This document shows positions 8,130-11,049 of a stretch of 11,049 nt of DNA, piece by piece. The stretch is from assembly GCA_964628215.1 (NCBI GenBank), contig CAZVNF010000135.1:1-11049 (forward strand), given 5' to 3'. The position numbers and the translations under genes were made by a program. The stretch comes from CAIVAT01 sp964628215 (GTDB taxonomy: Bacteria > Bacteroidota > Bacteroidia > Bacteroidales > FEN-979). Numbering within the stretch: the stretch's first letter is position 1; every line of letters starts with the position of its first letter. The notes beneath the pieces were generated by a model, which was given only the letters and a program-made list of their open reading frames with translations, did no database searches and was not told the DNA's origin.

Positions 8130-8196
8130 GATTCTAGTTTTAAGTGTTAAGTGTTAAGTTGTTTAGCAATTGCTTACTTTTTACCTTTTACCTTTT
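8130..8196. repeat. Two heptamer tandem arrays in the batA-batB gap
   Basis: The gap holds two arrays of three 7-base units. On the plus strand, TTAAGTG is repeated at 8140-8160 (last copy TTAAGTT), and TACCTTT at 8175-8195 (first copy TACTTTT). In the direction of transcription each unit contains TAA, and because 7 is not a multiple of 3 each array puts TAA in all three frames (5' T at 8190, 8183 and 8176, then 8156, 8149 and 8142). There are no spacers and no strong hairpin. Function is unknown; a selfish or slippage-born repeat, or a translational insulator, are all possible. Confidence 0.85.
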
Positions 8197-9192
8197 TTAT
8201 GGAATGTTTTTCAGATAGAGATACCGCAAAAGCATTTCAAACCCGATAATAATGAAAGCCAGCAACACCAGGGGAAGAAATTCTTCTTTCTTTTTCCGGA
8301 ATTCGGTGACATCAATTTTCGATTTCTCCATTTTATCGATCTCCTGGTATATGGCACGAAGTTTTGCATTATTCGTGGCCCTGAAGTATTTTCCGTCGGT
8401 TCCCTTGGCAATTTCCATTAAAAGAGGTTCATCAATTTTAACTTCCATCATTTGTGTTTGCATGCCAAAGGGAGTTTGCACCGGATACGGTGCCTGGCCC
8501 ATGGTCCCGATCCCGATAGTGTATATCCGTATTCCATAAAGCTTGGCAATTTCAGCAGCCGACCTTGGGTCGAGAGATCCCATATTATTTACCCCGTCAG
8601 TCAGCAAAATGATAACCTTACTCACTGCTTTACTTCCGCGCAGGCGGTTTACTGCGGTTGCCAGTCCGTCTCCAAGCGCTGTACCGTCTTCAATCATGCC
8701 GCTGTGAATATCCCTGAACAGGTTTTTCAATACTGCATGATCCGTGGTAAGCGGACATTGCGTGAAGGTTTCCCCGCTGAAAATAACCAGCCCGATCCGG
8801 TCATTCGGCCGCCCGTCGATAAATTCAATAGCCAGGTCTTTTGCCGCTTCCAGGCGGTCTGGTTTAAAGTCCATGGCAAGCATTGATCCGCTCACATCCA
8901 GGGCCACAACCAGGTCGATGCCTTCTACGCTGATATCCTGCCTGCTGAGGCTTGTCTGCGGACGGGCCAGTGCAATGATGAGCAGACCGATTGCCAGCAA
9001 ACGCAACACATACAGTGCGTGATATGTGTAAAACTTAAAATTGCGTCCAACCTGGGCAAACCCCTCGGTTGAACTAACCTGCAAATCTGCCGTATGACGC
9101 TTTCTGCGGTAAAAATACCAGACCACCAGCAACGGGATAACCAGAAGCAGAAAGAGGAAGCCGGGATTGCCGAAGGTGATCGGTTTAAGCAT
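8197..9192 (-). CDS. batA: BatA: membrane protein with von Willebrand A domain
   Basis: BatA, 331 residues, close to the usual family length. Membrane spans lie at about 10-28, 60-76 and 306-324. The strongly basic segment RRKRH (29-33) after the first span should be cytosolic, placing the VWA domain (about 91-290) in the periplasm. The MIDAS residues are all present: D99-x-S101-x-S103 (DVSGS), T171 in EDGTAL and D199 in LLTDG. An insertion rich in Met, Gln and Pro (about 229-250) extends one loop. The ATG at 9192 starts 2 nt after the stop of the preceding gene, which implies co-transcription. The stop codon at 8199-8197 abuts a heptamer array. BatA is thought to form a complex with BatB; bat genes were first linked to aerotolerance in Bacteroides fragilis and to stress survival elsewhere, but the biochemical role is unsettled. 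Confidence 0.95.
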   Translation of the reverse strand: MLKPITFGNPGFLFLLLVIPLLVVWYFYRRKRHTADLQVSSTEGFAQVGRNFKFYTYHALYVLRLLAIGLLIIALARPQTSLSRQDISVEGIDLVVALDVSGSMLAMDFKPDRLEAAKDLAIEFIDGRPNDRIGLVIFSGETFTQCPLTTDHAVLKNLFRDIHSGMIEDGTALGDGLATAVNRLRGSKAVSKVIILLTDGVNNMGSLDPRSAAEIAKLYGIRIYTIGIGTMGQAPYPVQTPFGMQTQMMEVKIDEPLLMEIAKGTDGKYFRATNNAKLRAIYQEIDKMEKSKIDVTEFRKKKEEFLPLVLLAFIIIGFEMLLRYLYLKNIP

Positions 9193-9194
9193 GT

Positions 9195-10127
9195 TTAAAC
9201 AGGTGTTGTTTCATGAACGAATTCAATTCCCTCAGAGAGGCTTTTTTCATTTTCTGCAGGCAATGGCTGCACCTTGGCAAATTTAACCATGTCGGCCAGA
9301 ACCAGCAGATGGCTCAGCCTGTCCAGGGCCTGTTTCGGACATCCGGCCTGATTTGACAGACTTTCTGAAATTTCCGAACTGGTCTGCTCCAGCGCCGGAA
9401 CCTGGAAACGACCTTCAATATACTTCCTGAGAATTTCAGTGAGTTCCGAATGATACTCCTTTACCCGTCCGGCCTGCCAGAGTTTTTTCATTCTTAGTTT
9501 TTCAATTTCCCGGAGGGCGGCCTCCTTTGGCGAAAGCACCACTTTGGGTTTGAGGACAAATACGGGCTGCTTTTTACGTCGTTTGTTCAAATACCATATG
9601 AGCCCGGCAATGAGAAGCAGCACTGCCAGTGCGGCGAGGATCCAGGGCAACATTTCCCGGAATGTGATCGGAACCTTCAGTGGGCCGATAATCGGCTTGA
9701 TTGCCTGGGTAGTGTCAACCTTCACCGTATGAACTGCCAGCAGCATCATGGTAGTTTGCGCTATCCGGCTTGACGTGTCGGGCAACATTCTGTACCGGAA
9801 AGGAATCGAAGGGACTGTATAAAATCCTGAATCGTAACAGGTAACATTCAACTCCTGTGAGTAGGTAACCCCTTTTTTATCTGCAGTAAGCAAAGTGTCA
9901 ATCTTTCCTCTGCCAATGACGGTGATCGATCCTAAAATGGTATCAGGTAAAAAAGGCCACAGAACCTGTGAATTTGCGGGACCGGTGTATTTCAGTGTCA
10001 AACCAACATGGTCGCCAATGAGCATGGCGTTCGTATCAAGCTTTGCAGACACAACCACATCCTGGCCATAACCTGTTGAGAACAGGCCAAGCACACCGAA
10101 TATTAAACTGGTAATAAATAATTTCAT
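9195..10127 (-). CDS. Short BatD-like membrane protein of the bat operon
   Basis: A 310-residue protein usually left as hypothetical in bat operons. A signal peptide covers about 1-22 (ending GYGQ). Residues 23-150 are a beta-rich periplasmic region with LIGDHVGLTLKYTG (36-49), recalling the start of a BatD Ig-like repeat. One membrane span at about 160-180 is followed by a basic stop-transfer stretch (NKRRKK) and a helical cytosolic tail of about 125 residues. That tail shares with BatD the pattern Y-[LI]-x-x-[KR]-F-x-[IV]-P and a later [KR]-F-A motif at matching spacing. DUF4381-type proteins have a similar span-plus-tail design. The frame is open to an ATG at 10151, but the ATG at 10127 starts 10 nt after the DUF58 stop and directly precedes the signal peptide, so it is preferred. 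It probably acts as a BatD-like adaptor between membrane and cytosol. Confidence 0.82.
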   Translation of the reverse strand: MKLFITSLIFGVLGLFSTGYGQDVVVSAKLDTNAMLIGDHVGLTLKYTGPANSQVLWPFLPDTILGSITVIGRGKIDTLLTADKKGVTYSQELNVTCYDSGFYTVPSIPFRYRMLPDTSSRIAQTTMMLLAVHTVKVDTTQAIKPIIGPLKVPITFREMLPWILAALAVLLLIAGLIWYLNKRRKKQPVFVLKPKVVLSPKEAALREIEKLRMKKLWQAGRVKEYHSELTEILRKYIEGRFQVPALEQTSSEISESLSNQAGCPKQALDRLSHLLVLADMVKFAKVQPLPAENEKSLSEGIEFVHETTPV

Positions 10128-10137
10128 TCTGTAATAA

Positions 10138-11013
10138 TTATCTTCTTGCACCTCTTTTTCTGAACAATCCCAACAATGGCTTTATATAATCCTGATCGGT
10201 AGTAATCTTTGCCACATCAACCCCGCTGCGTAAAAAGGTATCGTTGATGTAGTCGATATGGGCTTTGTACCAGTTGTCATACTGCCGGCGCACCTTCCGG
10301 TCGGATGAATCGATCCATATCTGCTTGTTTGTCTCGGCATCCCGGGCACGGATCAGCCCGACATCAGGCAAGGATGTTTCACGCTCGTCATACACCCTCA
10401 CGGCAATAAGATCGTGCTTCTTATTCGCAATTTTTATGGCATCTTCAAAGCCCCTGTTCATGAAATCACTAAGCAGAAATGCGGTGCACCTCTTTTTTAT
10501 GGCGTTTGTAAGGTAGCGCAGGGGTTCTGTCAGGTTTGTTTCCTGTTGCTGAGGCTTGAATTCAATCAATTCACGAATGATCCTTAAAATGTGGGATGTG
10601 CCTTTTTTGGGAGGGATGAATTTCTCGATCGTTTTGCTGAAAAAGATCACACCAACCTTGTCGTTATTCTGAATGGCACTGAAGGCAAGCACTGCGGCAA
10701 TTTCTGTAATCACCTCCTGTTTAAAAGCTTTCCTTGTACCATACTGGTTGGAAGCGCTCACATCAATCAGGAGCATTACCGTAAGTTCACGCTCCTCGTC
10801 AAACATTTTAACATAGGGATGATTGAACCGTGCGGTCACGTTCCAGTCAATATTCCGGATATCATCACCCGGTTGATATTCACGCACTTCAGAAAACGCC
10901 ATTCCTCTCCCTTTAAAAACAGAGTGATACTGGCCAGAAAAGATATGATTGCTCAAACCCCTGGTTTTGATCTCTATTTTACGAACCTTTTTAAAAAGCT
11001 CAGCGGATTCCAT
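10138..11013 (-). CDS. DUF58 (VWA-like) protein, MoxR partner
   Basis: A 291-residue protein without signal peptide or membrane span, so cytosolic. The hallmark DUF58 segment GDDIRNIDWNVTAR is at 49-62, and a VWA-like fold follows. Its metal site looks complete: D84-x-S86-x-S88 (DVSAS), T159 in QETNL and D183 in LLSDF. The N-terminus KKVRKIEIKTRGLSNHIFSG (8-27) is characteristic of the Bacteroidota members next to bat genes. Proteins of this family are commonly encoded beside MoxR AAA+ ATPases and are thought to act as their adaptors or substrate recruiters. Here the MoxR gene would lie upstream on the minus strand, beyond 11049. The ATG at 11013 fits the family N-terminus. This is the first gene of the operon visible in the window, and an octamer repeat array starts 8 bases upstream of its ATG. 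Confidence 0.93.
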   Translation of the reverse strand: MESAELFKKVRKIEIKTRGLSNHIFSGQYHSVFKGRGMAFSEVREYQPGDDIRNIDWNVTARFNHPYVKMFDEERELTVMLLIDVSASNQYGTRKAFKQEVITEIAAVLAFSAIQNNDKVGVIFFSKTIEKFIPPKKGTSHILRIIRELIEFKPQQQETNLTEPLRYLTNAIKKRCTAFLLSDFMNRGFEDAIKIANKKHDLIAVRVYDERETSLPDVGLIRARDAETNKQIWIDSSDRKVRRQYDNWYKAHIDYINDTFLRSGVDVAKITTDQDYIKPLLGLFRKRGARR

Positions 11014-11021
11014 GTTTTATT

Positions 11022-11049
11022 AAATAGCGAAATAGCGAAATAGCGAAAT
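11022..11049. repeat. Octamer tandem repeat upstream of DUF58 gene, cut by window end
   Basis: Three exact copies of AAATAGCG (11022-11029, 11030-11037, 11038-11045) and half of a fourth run to the window edge, so the full length is unknown. The array is in the leader or intergenic space 8 bases before the ATG at 11013. On the plus strand the TAG in each unit falls in a different frame from the one before. No gene or promoter can be recognised in these bases. Confidence 0.85.

Noticed and set aside
8140..8195. Possible CRISPR or attachment site from the repeated units
   Set aside because: The units are 7 bases, directly adjacent and without spacers, and no integrase, transposase or cas gene is in the window.
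8452..8886. 144-residue open frame on the plus strand
   Set aside because: It is a shadow of batA, whose MIDAS motifs and membrane spans prove the minus-strand frame.
10128..10151. Longer start at 10151 for the short BatD-like protein
   Set aside because: It would overlap the DUF58 gene by 14 bases and displace the signal peptide from the N-terminus; the ATG at 10127 is preferred.
10591..11043. 150-residue open frame on the plus strand
   Set aside because: It is antisense to the well-conserved DUF58 gene and no protein family is recognisable in it.

Overview
The window comes from a member of the Bacteroidota, most likely a Bacteroidales-type organism. Three things point there. The Bat (Bacteroides aerotolerance) gene cluster is in its typical Bacteroidota order. 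A large secreted protein ends in a type IX secretion (T9SS) sorting domain. One intergenic region carries a promoter of the Bacteroidota form (TTTG, 19 nt, TAnnTTTG). Most genes lack a clear Shine-Dalgarno sequence, which also fits the phylum.

Layout. Positions 2-631 (+) hold pyrE, orotate phosphoribosyltransferase. A hairpin at 659-685 separates it from the convergent gene at 704-3562 (-), which encodes a 952-residue secreted beta-propeller protein with Asp-box repeats and a C-terminal T9SS signal. That gene has its own promoter in the 200-base gap at 3563-3762. From 11013 down to 3763 on the minus strand runs one tightly packed operon. In transcription order it is a DUF58 protein, a short BatD-like membrane protein, batA, batB, batC, batD and batE. 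The MoxR-family AAA+ ATPase that normally heads such operons is not in the window; it would be expected just beyond position 11049.

How the genes fit together. DUF58, BatA and BatB each have an intact MIDAS metal-binding motif. DUF58 looks cytosolic. BatA and BatB have three membrane segments and, by charge distribution, expose their von Willebrand A domains to the periplasm. BatC and BatE offer periplasmic TPR repeats, and BatE adds an SH3-like domain. BatD and the short 310-residue protein each have a periplasmic region, one membrane span and a cytosolic helical tail, and the two tails resemble each other. The picture is an inner-membrane complex linking a cytosolic MoxR/DUF58 pair to a periplasmic assembly. 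Its molecular job is still unclear in the literature I know.

Nothing here is a clearly new system. The least explained features are short tandem repeat arrays: two heptamer arrays in the only sizeable gap inside the operon (8130-8196) and an octamer array at 11022-11049. Others are the shared tail of BatD and its short relative, a TTG start for batB, and a run of eight C in the T9SS cargo gene just before its sorting domain.
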